From Thelephora terrestris (taxonomy: Eukaryota > Basidiomycota > Agaricomycetes > Thelephorales > Thelephoraceae): a stretch of 64,000 bases of DNA. Location of the stretch: positions 186,001 through 250,000 of the forward strand of contig WIUZ02000015.1 in assembly GCA_015956445.1 (NCBI GenBank), in the 5' to 3' direction. This document shows, in pieces, positions 11,989 to 23,705 of the stretch. Below the pieces are notes generated by a model, which was given only the letters and a program-made list of their open reading frames with translations, did not search any database and had not been told where the DNA came from. Numbering within the stretch: position 1 is the first letter of the stretch; the number at the start of each line of letters is the position of its first letter. The translations under genes were made by a program, and so were the position numbers.

Positions 11989-13778
11989 CTAGAAAACATA
12001 CACAACAACATAGCATGAAACGTGGGAAGAGACGGTGCGCAAGCGAAGGACTCTATGGGTAATACAAGGATATTTCCTACAACACTTCCGACGGGCATGG
12101 CCAAGGAGTAGGATATCAAGGTCCCAAGGTCCCTTCAGACCCTGCGGCGCTGTCATGATGGACGTCCGAGTCGATCGTTCTCTCAACCCCCACACCGAGC
12201 TCGCCAGCGTCCATCGAACTCGTGGCATACAGACCAGAAGGGGTCTCACCTCCACTTGTGGGCTTCCCTCGACTCCTAAAATGGATCGACTCGGCGTTCT
12301 CAGAGGCGAAAGTCTCGCTCGTGACCGCTCGCCGATTGGCGATCCTAAGGAGGATGAGAAACGGTGCGATGACCTGCTCAAGACGTGATGGTCAGATGAT
12401 TGTTTCCCGAGATTGGGACGGAACAAGAGGGGGGCTTGGGGCGGTACGAACCTGAGTCTGTGCGAAAATCTGCAAAAAGATATACTGAACGGAACTGTTG
12501 GCGGCCCACGTTCCAACATATAGTAAAGCGGTGACAAGGACAAGGGCGTAAGACTCGACGAATATGGTGGTCATAGTCTTGTACAATCCGCCAATGCCGG
12601 TTGCGGTGCCCATCGCATTCTGAATATTCCGTCTATAGAGGCCCAGCCGTATGATGATCATGAGCGCGAGGAGGATGTTGAGTATAAAGGAAACTGTGAA
12701 GTGTGGGACGCCAAAGCGGACCATGGCGATGGCTTGTGCGGAGGCAGAGCCGGCGCGCGAGACCTCGTAGTTGAACACTATACTCGTAGCTGTGTCGATG
12801 GTGTTAACCAAGAGTTTGCAGTCCAATCGTTAAGAGCTCGAGTACGAACCAACAGAGACGAGGTACATCAGAAACGGAAAGATGATAACCCAGGTGTTCT
12901 TGACATACACAATATAGCAACGATAGAGCTGGAGGAACGGTTAATGCCAGAGACCTGAGCGGCTGAGTTTGACGGAATCACCAAAAGGGCGTCAGCTAGC
13001 CAGTTAGTCGCGAGGACCATAGCGGTGGGGGCAATCCCAATCGCCGTATCACGGATGTAGAGCTGGTATCCAACGGGGCCGGGTGTCCCGCTGACGGAGG
13101 CAGGGAACTCTCTGTTATCGATGAAGGAGATAGATTGAAGATTGGAGGACATTGCAATGTACATCGTCGCGAACAGGAACGTGGCGGCAGTGTGGGCGAC
13201 GAGTGCCCAGCTGATTCCCCCCCTTGCGCGGTTAACGGGATCGAAGAAAGCGCCCATACACTGGAAGAATAGAACGACGACGATCCCTAGAGCAGCAGGT
13301 GAACTAAACAAAATGAAGACGGATGGACGGACGTATGGGTCTGCGTACCGTAGCACATTGCGCCCATGAGACATCCGGCGAAATAGGCCTTTTCCCCGAG
13401 ATACAGCGAGTACGGGATCTTGGGAGCGTTGGGATTATCGGACCAGGGCATTGTCGAAGCGTTGGACATGACTCGTGGGTATTACGACCAAGGAACTGGC
13501 CTCGGCGGAGGGCGAGTGAAGAGGGGGGGAAGAGTGTAGCGAACGAAGGCCTCAAAGTTCGGAGTGACATAAATACCCCGAGATCTCGAGAGCTGACGCG
13601 CTTTCTTCTACACTAGGAAGTCTCACGCAATTCGCAGGCGCTGGCAGTGGTAGCGAGGGATATGTAAGTACTTGTCCGTCCTATATTTTTTCGGCCGACG
13701 GCAACTCGTGGTTTGGTGGTTTGTGGCTGTTCCATCATCAAGCCAAGCCAAGCCATCACTCCACTACTCAGCCCCCCG
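11989..13778. repeat. Right copy of the segmental duplication
   Basis: Direct-repeat partner of 8649-10,413. It differs by scattered substitutions and a small expansion of an AAGCC unit near 13,740-13,755. The 1.57 kb between the copies is unique and contains the helicase fragment. Confidence 0.85.
12116..13469 (-). CDS. Seven-helix membrane protein, copy 2
   Basis: The gene starts MSNASTMPWSDNPNAPKIPY at 13469 and ends at 12116, where CCT TGA replaces TCT TGA of copy 1. Exon and intron order, the IDNREFP motif and the WLAD...LLYRCYIVY motif are as in copy 1, and all seven hydrophobic segments remain. Changes are mostly conservative, for example LYRRNIQNAMG for LQRRNIQNAMG. No frameshift or stop was seen in the spliced model, so both copies look functional. 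The shared upstream block suggests both are controlled alike. Family function is unknown to me; transport or sensing would be a guess. Confidence 0.8.
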
Positions 13779-14572
13779 TGTAACTACTGCGAACCTTGGC
13801 TCGAAGTTAACTATGTTTCATCTTACCCAGCTATTTTACGCCTTTAGTGCTCTTAGGAGACGTCTGTGCAGAGGCTAGAACACGCCCACATCACCGCAAT
13901 CGTAAAGCCATGGTAGCGAGTTATCAAATGCACGTAATGCGCGTTCCCTTTCGCACGTTATGATGACGACCGACCGAGAGCCAGTGAGCACTCGGGGTAG
14001 ATCACTTCGGAGAGCGATCACCATCGCTGTGAGGGCTCTGACATCGTTCATTAACCAGGGCGCGACACAGGATCATCCAGCCAACGTTGATGTCGGTGAT
14101 CCCAGCCTACGTACGAGGTGCTTAGACACTGAACGCTCTCGAGAGACTACCGAGACCGTAAAACAGCTGTGGAGAGGGGCGTTGGATGGAGGCTGCAGGA
14201 GAGCCACATGTAAGAGGAATGGATTGCCATGAGCGACACACGACGGCCGTGGTTGAGATACGCTTTCGACTGCGGCGGAAATCTCGTTGCAGGAAAGAAT
14301 TCCACGTTGAACAGTGGCAAGATACTCATCGGCACCGCTTCAGCAATCTAAGCCGTCCTTCCACCCACCCACCGACTCAGACATCGACTTTGGACTATAC
14401 GAGTGCAAAGTCCGAAATCAGCCGTACAGGGGAGAAAAGCTTTTGACCGCCAGTGGTGACACTGAGAAGGAGATGAGTAAATAAGGCCAAAAGAAGCAGT
14501 TCTGGCGAGAAAACTTGAAGCCCACAGCGCTCTTATCGATCACAACCGATATCTCCTTCCCCTCGCACCATA
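13779..14572. other. Intergenic upstream of F-box 2
   Basis: About 800 bases without a supported gene. The last 60 bases before the F-box 2 start match those before the decayed F-box 1 first exon, so this is a shared promoter-proximal block. Confidence 0.4.
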
Positions 14573-16330
14573 ATGCCCCTCTTCGCTGACGACCAGGAAT
14601 CGTACCCCGGTATCAACTTATCCGTTTCTCAACTCTTACATGCCGTTAAAAGGAAGCTACAAAGTTCTACATTTGGTGACGGGTATGTTTCGACACCACA
14701 ATCGACATTCGTCAAGCCTGGATGTTAAAAGCGAACTTCAAACCGCAGGACTTCCACGGGCGTAGACTATTTCGAGGTGAGTGGCAAGAAACAAAACTTG
14801 GCCATTGGACTTATCCGTCCCACGTTGGTGTTGCAGGTTGACCGCCTTGAGCGGGACGCGTTCGAGGCGCTTAGCTTCCTTCGTTCCATCAAGAACACTT
14901 TTGCACCTATCCATCGCATTCCTTCGGAAATCCTCTCTCTCGTTCCGCGATACTGGGGTGAAGGCCGCACGGATAGTGATCTAATTGCCTTGACTCATGT
15001 GTGTCGACGCTGGAGGAAGGTCTTCACCGCGTCTTCCGCGCTGTGGACTCACTTGGAGTGCAACGATGTCGAAAAAACGCGTGTTTACGTCGAACGTTCA
15101 AAATCCTCGCCTTTAGAAGTCGTCCTTTCCGACTCTAAAAAATCGTACAACTACCTCAAGGCTGCATTCCTTTTGGTCATCCCGCACATCGACCGAGTAA
15201 TGTCAGTCGAAATTATCGGAGACAAGGATCTCTTCCAATATTTCACAAAGCACTTTTCCTGCCCTCTCCCCCTCCTCAGACACCTGACCTTCCATATCTC
15301 CTCCCGCCAACCTCTTGTCCTGAGCAACACTCTTTTCAACGGCGACCTGTCATCGTTGCGCACCTTAACTTTGGGTGGAGTCATGCCCCATCTACCATCG
15401 AATAATCTTCCACAACTCACCACCTTTACCCTGCTCTCCTTTGACATATCAGAAGAAATATCGGTCACACGACTCCTCGACATTTTTTCCAACACCCCTC
15501 TCCTTCGCAAAATTGAACTCCAGATGGTGCCCAGATTGTCAGATGCCCCTCCTGGACGAGTAGTGACACTACCCCGCCTAGAAAGCTTCATCGCTCGGGG
15601 GGATTTGGGGCATACATCAATGATCTTGGACCACCTCCCCATCCCAGCCGGTGCACTTCTCGACCTCGAATTCCCCCTTAGCGGTGTTGAGTCTCCACTT
15701 CCGAAAATCCTCCTCAAGGCCTCGGAGAACCTCCAAAACATCCTCCACATCACCTCTGCATATCTTGACTTTGACCTGGAGTATGCCTCCATACGACTAG
15801 ATGGGCCAAGTGGGAAACTCCATATGCGTGGCACTCGAGAAAGTTGGTTTGGGTCATCCCCGACGACTTTGGGGCATGCACTCTTCCGCTCTTTGGACTG
15901 CTTGAATACTTCGAAGATCCAGAGACTAGCGGTTACAGGGCTCAGAATCTACGGTGGCCAAGACAAATCCACTTGTCCTGATTTCGGTATCATGGACGAC
16001 CTTCGCACCCTTTTCCTAAGCCGATGTAGCCCGCTGTCCTTGACCCTTGACCCGAATTGGAAACCCCAGGAACCGGTTCCATGTCCCAAACTGGAGAAAC
16101 TCGTGTTTTACGTTGGGGACAATGGGGTGCTCTCCATTAGGGAAGTGACAATCATGGCCAGGGAACGCGCGTTGAAAGGCGCGAGCCTTCGGTCGATAGT
16201 CGTGATCAGCGGGAGGAAACTTAGGTTGGAAGGTGAGGAGTTTGAGCTGATGAAATATGTTGAACGTTTCGAGTGTAGGGTTGGGGAATGTCCCAGGTGG
16301 GACCAGATTCCTGACGATGGGACGAACTGA
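14573..16330 (+). CDS. F-box-like protein 2
   Basis: Three exons, 14573-14682, 14749-14776 (28 nt) and 14837-16330, have matching phases and give about 543 residues starting MPLFADDQESYPGINLSVSQ. Donors are GTATGT and GTGAGT; acceptors end TTGCAG and CCGCAG. The F-box-like domain lies at about residues 70-125 (IHRIPSEILSLVPRYW; LTHVCRRWRKVF), and the rest is Leu-rich without clear repeats. The protein is the full-length paralogue of F-box 1. Skp1 binding and a substrate-adaptor role in an SCF ligase are inferred from the domain. Its 3' end converges on kinase C, as F-box 1 converges on kinase B, so the F-box/kinase pair was probably duplicated together. Confidence 0.85.
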
Positions 16331-16451
16331 TGGCGGTGCAGGATGTCCCAATTTATATCTTTGGCTCCTTGGTCGCTCTCAGACCGGTCCCTTGGTTGCT
16401 ACACATGTGTGTTATGAGACGGTTCTGCAGACCGCCTAAAGTACTTCAGAT

Positions 16452-16847
16452 TTAGTGGTAGCAGAATGATAAATTGTGTATTTCCTTTTTACCTAGCCCG
16501 CTTACGAGAAAGCGGTGGACCGCGTTTACCGCCCCTCCGGAGTGCAGAGGTTCCACCGGCAGAGGGGCTGAAGTCCGGTATCTGTGTCCTCGGTCGGATG
16601 GCTGCTGTTCCAACAATGGGCTCCAAAAGCCTCCGCCTAGAACAAGATACTTCCATATGTAGTTGGGGACATTTGTGCTGGGCGAAGCTCGCTGCACGGT
16701 GCGGATAACTCGAAGCGTGGCATTCCCGTTGCCTCGTGGATCAACAAAATACCTGGTTTTATAGGCTATGGATGTTGTTGCGAGTAACCTCTTCACGAAG
16801 ACCTCGAGATAGTCGATGCAAAGAGAAAGGCCCGTGGTGTCAGTCAA
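16452..16847 (-). pseudogene. Remnant related to the small frame at 8.4 kb
   Basis: The reading frame shares a short helical segment with the frame at 8408-8662 (LATTSIAYKTRYFVDPRG against FATAPIALNIKYALLHE), and the nucleotide sequences match over roughly 90 bases. Outside that the two diverge. No domain is recognised. Position just after F-box 2 suggests it belonged to the duplicated unit. Confidence 0.25.
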
Positions 16848-17309
16848 ACGACATCGTTCGATGAAAATATTTGTCGGTAATCAGGCGCACGCGGATGACC
16901 ACAGAACTGGACAATAGACTACAAGGCGTATGAGGCGTAGAAGGAGCCAAAACGAGAGCTGAACTATCCTGCGGTCATTCTGAAGGCAAAAGTCAGAGGG
17001 ACAAAGTGCGCAATAAAACAACAGCCGCAAACACCGCTAGAAACTGGCAGGATGGGGCCCTGCTTGATCTGAAATGGTTAGGGGGGGATTGTCAGGGCGG
17101 TGGTCGTGGTCGCGGTTAAATCTGGTCCTACTGATCAACTTGCCATGATTGCTGAACTCACACAAGCCTAGGGCGAAAATTTGGCATTTCTCGTCCACTT
17201 ATCAATCTCCTGAAGCCGCGTTCAATGGGATGAGCTGCGTTTGACGTCCTTCATGGAGTGCTTTTTTTTCTTCGGATTTCTATCTCATTTTTCCCGCTTT
17301 TTGGACGGT

Positions 17310-17935
17310 GGTACAGTCATTTGCATATGAAAATGAACACTGTGTTTTCGTGTCATTCTTGTGCCTTACTGTAACTCTCGGGGGCAATTGGTGGCACCGG
17401 AGGTCACATCACGTACTTTGTCCCGCCTCCCGAATTTCCCTGGCGCCGATCCACAATTCCATCATCAACACAGGAATAAACCAATTTTCATGGGTAAACG
17501 ATGCCAAGAGATGGGCCTGCCGCTGAGAGAGCATCCGAATAACCGTGGTAAATAGAACTTGGGAGCTTCAACGTTGAACGTTCTGAACGTCGGAGCCACA
17601 ACGAGTCGGTCCACGCAAAAACAGGGCGTGGCAAAAAAAATCAGACTGGGGTTGCGCAAAGTGACACTCCCACCATTGAAGGCACGGCGCTGTCCACAGA
17701 ATCATGCTTAAGGGTCGAATTTGTGCTTAAATCACCTGGGGTATAGAGACCAACGTCGGAGACTGACATTGAATTTCAACTTGGGCGGTAGCTGTGAGAG
17801 GAGAGTGACAAAGTGTCACAGGGGTAGTGCCGTTCGGCATGAACTACCAAATCTAGCATAGCATAGATCGATAAAACAAAGGGAAAAATCGTCGTGTTCA
17901 CTTTCATATGCAAACGACTGTAAAGGAACTGTACC
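17310..17935. repeat. Diverged inverted-repeat pair
   Basis: The block GTACAGTCATTTGCATATGA near 17,311-17,345 recurs in reverse complement near 17,905-17,935 with a few changes (ACAGTCGTTTGCATATGAAA). Weaker similarity continues inward (a GTCAC...ACTTTGTC block near 17,405 and 17,810). This could be the ends of a degenerate non-autonomous element. No target duplication was found. Confidence 0.35.
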
Positions 17936-17947
17936 CTGTTGTGGTTG

Positions 17948-17972
17948 AGTATATATTATATTATATATTATA
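17948..17972. repeat. AT-only palindromic repeat
   Basis: A run of TATAT/TATTA units reads the same on both strands and could extrude a hairpin. It lies 20 bases beyond the inverted-repeat pair. The rest of 16,331-18,222 holds no supported gene. Confidence 0.5.
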
Positions 17973-18222
17973 TACCCACAAGGTTGTAGTCTGCTATAGA
18001 CTTCGATCACATCTTGTGTAAGAACAAAATGGCATCATGCGCGGCAGCGGAATTTTAATTGTATGTCACGTGGAACAGGACGTGCCAGCGAGTTGGCCAA
18101 GGCTACTGATGATCACAGTCGGCGATCGAGTGAAAAAAAAAAAGATCAGCGCCTCTCGATTACTCATCCATTTAAAGATTTTTTGGAATACCACTGCGAA
18201 TGGTGCCTAACGGGTCGGAAAG

Positions 18223-20807
18223 TTAACAATGGACACTATTGGAGAGGCCCACTCGACTCACGCTATCAAATATTCGTTCAGTCGCCCCCGACCCACCAAG
18301 CTCCTCTGGTGTGGTTCCCAGGGCGCGGTGACCAGAGGCGTCGTTGGAGAGGGCTGAGGGACAGAAAGGTAAGTGGGGGCAGGGATAATTCCTCTTTGGA
18401 TTACCTTGCCGCTCGAGCCTCTGTGACGACTGAGGCGAGACCATCCGAGACGCAGAAGATAACTCGTCTGTACTCTCTTCGGTGCATGACTCACTAGGAT
18501 CCCATGTCATTGATGTGTCTGGATAGGCTGTGATCCGAGGAGGAGGGGGCGCCCAAGACTTCGAAACCTGCTCCAGACTTTGGAGTACGTCTTTTATCTT
18601 CGGACGGTCGCCTGGGCTAGCATTCCAGCAACACTCCAAAATACTCCAAACGCCGTCCGTGAACAACATTGCTTCCGCTCCTTGTGGTCGTACAGGACGT
18701 TTGCCCTTCAAAACTTTCGCAACAACAGTGAAATCAGGGTGCTTGTAAAATGGAATCTGTCCGCTCAGAACTTCGTAAATCACCATCCCGAAGGCGTAGC
18801 GGTCTGAGCTTTTCGTGGGGCGGCTGTCCTTGAGATTGAACATCTCCGGGTCAAAGAGCTCCGGACTCATCCATCGGTATGTTCCGCCCATCCGAAACGA
18901 GTTCGAGGATGCGATGTTTGTGGTCCCTGATGTGATTGTGAGCAGACCGAAGTCCGTTAGGCAGGCGTGGCGATTTCTATCGATCAGGATGTTTGCCTTG
19001 ACAGAAGCGGCCAATTAGAGAGTGTGTGATCCAGAGCCTCGAAGACCTACTCCTTTAAGATCCCCATGGACCATTCCCTGGCCGTGCATATGTATCAAGC
19101 CCCTCGCGACATCCTCCAACTATCGAGATTACAGTAATGGTCATTGATAGCCGATTCTTCCAGGTTTGAGTAAAAGACTTACCAGTTGGAGTCTGTTCGC
19201 ATCCTGATGTGCCGCTGTGAATTCCTTGATGTTACCGTTCTCCATCCACACGGAGAACATGAAAAATCGGTTCTCAGACATTGCCACCCCCAGCAGTGGT
19301 AATACGTTCGGATGCCGGAGGGCGTTCCATGTTATGACCTCTTTGCAGAACCTCTACGAGCGGTGCGGCAGGTTCGTCAATATGCACAAGGGTACAGGTT
19401 AGCCAACGGTGACCCACGTTCGTCATCTCCTCCAAGGGGAGTCCGTGCGGCCGCAATTCCTTAATTGCGACCGCTCCGTCGCCGAACTTCCGTCTCGAAA
19501 CATCCGCAGATCCGCTCTTATATTGCACATCACCCATCGTACCCCCGGGTAACTCAAAGTGCAGTGATTTTGGAAGCAGGGTATGCCCAGCACACATTTT
19601 ATACAATGATCTTACGCATTTTCTGCGGATCTCTGGTGTGAAAGCGATGGTTTCTAGGGCCTGAACCAAAGAGATTCACAACGGACACATTTGGTTCAAG
19701 CGTAGAAGCGTAACGCACCTGGTCCATCACGTCAATGAACGTCTGGGCGTCGTCCCTCCTTTCGAGGCATTTGGAGATATCCGTTGGGTTTACGTTCGAG
19801 ACAATCGTCACGATAAGGGAGGAAAGTTCACCCTGGGATACGCTAGAGTTGATCAAATGCTGTAGGGCTTGTCTGTCAGAGTCGGAGATGAGCGCTGGTG
19901 GTGGTTCAGGAATGGGATTCATGTCCTTTGACCCGAGTGCAGGAGGATCGATGGGCGCGGGTTCCTCGGGTTGTTTGTCACATTGACGTCGGCCTGAGTT
20001 CGGTGGTCCCACAAGTTTGCCAACAGACGACCCTGACGCATACTAAGGACCAGTTAGCAAAGAGTATAGCGGAGAGAGACGATGAATTAACATGCCGTAA
20101 CTGGAGTGGGCGCTGAGCCTAGTTCCGAATCAAGTGGCTTCTGCACGTGTTCGCGTTCTAGAACCCCGCTGGGCTCAGGCGAACCGCCCTGCCTTGAGAC
20201 CCCCTGAGAGAGCTCGTTAAGGGAGTGCGGTACGGTTCCGTGGACTGGCAACGGCGTACGTCGAAAAAACTCAACATTTCACCCAACTCCTTCCGCCACG
20301 TGTTGACGCATTCTTCAGCGGACATGTGGAGGCGCTCCCGGGAATCGGTAGCACAGTTCGCACATGTTCTGACCACAGACTCAATATTGCCCAAAATTCT
20401 GAATCCGCTCGTTATTATCTAAATAAAGAGACGAGCTGAACCAACGCACCTCCCCAAGTCCGTCACTTGCTCTCTGAAACTGCCAAGATCGCCCACAGCC
20501 TCCAACACGTGGCACGTTCTGGAACAGAGGTCTGCCAGTTTCACGAACGAGTCCTCTTCTATCAGTTCATCCTGGTCGTCTTACCGATCAGTGGTCGCAA
20601 AAGTGGGAATCGGACAGAAGATCTCACCCTAACGAATGTTAGGATAGCGATGACAGGGTCGTACAGGTCCTTCGCAAGGGTGGGCTCGACAGTGCCCTTG
20701 GAAATAGTGAGAGACTTGATATCAGAGTTCAACGCGACAGTAGCTGCTGAATGGGAATCGGTTTTTGAGGTTGTGTAACGAACTCCCCGAGATTCTGAGG
20801 TCGCCAT
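18223..20807 (-). CDS. TKL kinase C: MLKL-like N-terminus, linker module, non-RD kinase
   Basis: Starts MATSESRGVRYTTSKTDSHS at 20807. N-terminal helices (LYDPVIAILTFVRV; KLADLCSRTCHVLEAV; NIESVVRTCANCATDSRERL) match genes A and B. The linker module follows near 20,010-19,600 and the N-lobe near 19,660-19,430, where the glycine loop is degraded (SGSADV) but VAIKEL keeps the lysine. The catalytic loop near 19,050 reads VHGDLKG (non-RD). DFG is intact (LTDFGLLTI), and SPEL stands for APE. A 51-nt in-frame intron with GTAATC...CTCAG sits near 18,355-18,405. The apparent stop at 18223 follows a GTGAGT donor as in B. The next conserved exon can be aligned at about 18,195 but it meets an early stop, so the C-terminal tail looks lost or shortened. 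Activity uncertain. Confidence 0.75.
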
Positions 20808-21501
20808 ATTGTAGGGTGGGGAGGGGGGAGGGGAAGGGAGGTCGGCAGTGCAGCGATAATTGGGCACGGCGCTGGCTCGTGACCTACCAAATACTAGGAC
20901 ACCCATCCCATGTATTGACATATTGACCCAATCGGGCTAGGAGAGTGTGTATTGACATATGAAACCCGAATGGCCTCCGGAGTCCTCCTTTCTGGTTCCC
21001 ACCGCAGAGGCCCAACGATTCGCTAAGCCTCACGGCCAATACATCGCCATAATCAGAAGTCTGATAAGTCGCTGGGTTCAGCTGGGATCCGTGTTGTTCG
21101 ACCTGCGTTCCGCCAGGTTGACTTAGCTGGAAGCTGACGATATACATCGGAAAGGTCGAGCCAACGCGGAGGGAGCATGAGAGTGGGTGACACAAAGGTG
21201 ATTGCGAATCCCGAAGGCTCTTCTCGCGATTGAAGCGTCCGATACCCCGATTGTTGTTAAATAAGTATCATTTGGACGGCCTGCCATTTATGTTATATGC
21301 TTTAGTGATCAACTTTCAAACTTCGTGTCTGCTGGAATTCATGATTCTCGCTCAAAACTTGGGGGCCGATGGCTTTGCGGGCTCGCCTAGGTGATTAGGT
21401 GGAGGGCTGCATTGGGGGTCCTGAGCGTCAGGCAAATGCTCTCCTCAATCTCGAAAACATATAGACCGGTACTCACGATTCACGTCAGCCACCGTGGCAG
21501 G
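20808..21501. other. Intergenic, no gene seen
   Basis: Spacer between the 5' end of kinase C and the 3' end of the pseudokinase. A few short reading frames show no resemblance to anything in the window. Confidence 0.4.
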
Positions 21502-22796
21502 TTACGACTTCCCAACCCCCCACTTCGTCGCCCCATCTCGAAGCGATTCGAGAACTTGATCGACCGGGGGTCGTGCTGCGGGATCCTGCTGCCAACAGGC
21601 GGTAGTCAGATTCCATAGTTCCTCAGTGTACCCGCGGGTAAAGAGGAAAGTCGGCTTCTTGGGGCGAATCCCATTGATAATCGGCATGACCACAGAAAGG
21701 GTGTGGATTTCTTTAAATGGCTTCTCGCCAGTCAGGACCTTGGGTTAATTGAGCTCGGATGAAGGTGCAAATAGAATGTTGGTAAACGATTCACCTCATA
21801 GATCGTCATCCCCATCGAGTAGATATCGCTTTGCTTGGTGGCGTGGGGCTTCGCCCCAGGCTCGTCTTTCAGGAATTCGGGTGGGTAATAACGGAAATGT
21901 CCGCCGTCGCCAGCGACAGTCGATCTTTGGCCGAGTACCGTGTCTCCGTGTTCTCGAGTTATGCTTGCGTGTCCAACGTTACCAAGGCAGGCATGACCGT
22001 CGTCATCCACAAGGATGTATTTCTGCGTTCAATATGCGTGAGCACGCGAAGACGGGCAACGAAACGTGAACATCACCCCTTGGAGACCACCGTGGACGAG
22101 GCCGCTATCATGGAGATATTTTAGGCCGATGGCACTCTCCTCCAGCTGCGACAAGGGTCAGGCAGAAAGCGGAGGGGGATTCGGGCGACATACCAACTTC
22201 ACGGCGTTAACCTCGTGGTCCTCAGCCAAGTGATCCAGAACGTTTTGCATGCACGGGTATACGACGGCCAGCTCCTTGGACAGTGTGACTCCGATGAACG
22301 GCAAGATGTTCGGATGAGAGATCCGCTTCCAGACTACGGCTTCGCGACATAATCGACGCTGTGGGTAGACTCATTAGGCTCTTACGGCGCTACTATGAGG
22401 TGAACGTACTTGCTTTTATCGCTTTCTCGTCTTCGTCCTCGTATTTTGAGAAGACCTTGATTAGAACGAACTTCTCCCCATAATACCCCAGCCATACATC
22501 GGTTTCACCTGGCTGATTTTCGCCTTCCTTTTGCAGCTTGTCGTCGAGAATCAGGTGCGAGGTGGGCACGAAACAGTACGCTTTACAGATCTTCATGAGC
22601 GACATAAGGTATTTTTTCTTCTTGGATGGATCAAGTTTTTCGTCTAACAACTGCTTTCGATTTTAGCTAGCTCGTCTAGCGCAACGACGCGGTGGTTGGG
22701 ATTTACCTGATCTAACTGGTCGACGACTTTCTGGGCGTCCGCGGGAGATTTGGCATTGTTTTCGCATTGCTTCATGTCTTCTTCGAGTGTGGCCAT
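21502..22796 (-). CDS. TKL-type pseudokinase
   Basis: Starts MATLEEDMKQCENNAKSPAD at 22796, with no MLKL-like region. Exons near 22,650-22,405, 22,340-22,195, 22,170-22,090, 22,025-21,780 and 21,725-21,502 give a compact protein. A helical lead (YLMSLMKICKAYCFVPTSH) is the counterpart of the SLYKMC linker of the other kinases. The N-lobe keeps a lysine (VLIKVF) but has no glycine loop. The catalytic loop is VHGGLQG, so the catalytic Asp is Gly. The DFG position reads LGNVGHAS, so the metal-binding Asp is also gone. The activation segment keeps a PPEF substitute for APE, and the C-lobe SDIYSMGMTIYE and ARPPVDQVL are conserved. It should not transfer phosphate; scaffold or allosteric roles are known for pseudokinases, but none can be assigned here. 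Confidence 0.75.
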
Positions 22797-23705
22797 GTCG
22801 GTGGGAGGGGGGGTTTGTGCGAAGGTGTAACTTCAGGTACGGGAGAGAGAGAGGGGGGTCAGTCTCGCCTAGGTGAGCATCCGGGCTGTATTTAAATGAG
22901 TGTGTCGCACGGAAACCGCGTGAACATCGGACAGATGGTCACGGTACGCCTCTGGTTCGAGAAGGGGATAGACGATCTTCAGTGAATTGTATCTTTGATA
23001 AGAGCCTGTGCAGGTGACGACATGGCAGATTCCAAGATGAAAAGGATCGCGGGCCAAGATGGGTTTGTTTGGGCGACACCGGCCAACAATGAGATAGATA
23101 AGAATCACTAGGGCTGACGTCCCCAGATAAGAATTTTGAAAGGGTGCGGGGTAACACAGGCACGGACCAGGTGATCTGTGTGAACGTCCCTTCATTTCGC
23201 AGAGCAGGTGATGTAGTGCATCGCATCATGCTTGACGGCGACTCTCCTTCCCAGCAATGACGACAGTCGAAGGGCCAGACGCCAAACAGCGATACAGTTT
23301 AGGTGAGTTTAGGTGACGGAGGAGTGCAACGCTAAGGGTGAGCCACGTGAAGCGGATCAGACGCGAGATTTAGACGCTGGGATGCCATCGACCGTGAGCT
23401 TTTGCCAGCTTTTGCCCCCGTCGCCCGTCGCCCGTCGCCATCCCATCCCCGCTCCCCGTACGTTCGACGGCAAGAAACCGTCTCTCGTCTTTCGCTTTTC
23501 AGCCGCGTGTTTTTGCTTGGAATGCGCTTGGTTTGTTGACGTCATCCGGAGATCAGACCCACGCTGTTACGGATCCTTAACGCCGAGGTTTAGTCTGGTT
23601 TAGTACTCTCCCTTCGGAGGCCTTTCTCATTCGTCCATTTCCTTCAGGTGTGTAGGGACTGACTCACCTCTTTTTGCTTTCTTGTTTCTCATCATAGTTT
23701 TCAGC
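22797..23705. other. Intergenic and 5' leader of the Ser/Pro-rich gene
   Basis: No gene supported. A short repeat (GTTTAGGTGA twice near 23,296-23,315) and a CCCGTCGCCCGTCGCC run near 23,415-23,435 are visible. The last 60 bases are pyrimidine-rich and could contain a leader intron (AG at about 23,696). Confidence 0.4.
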
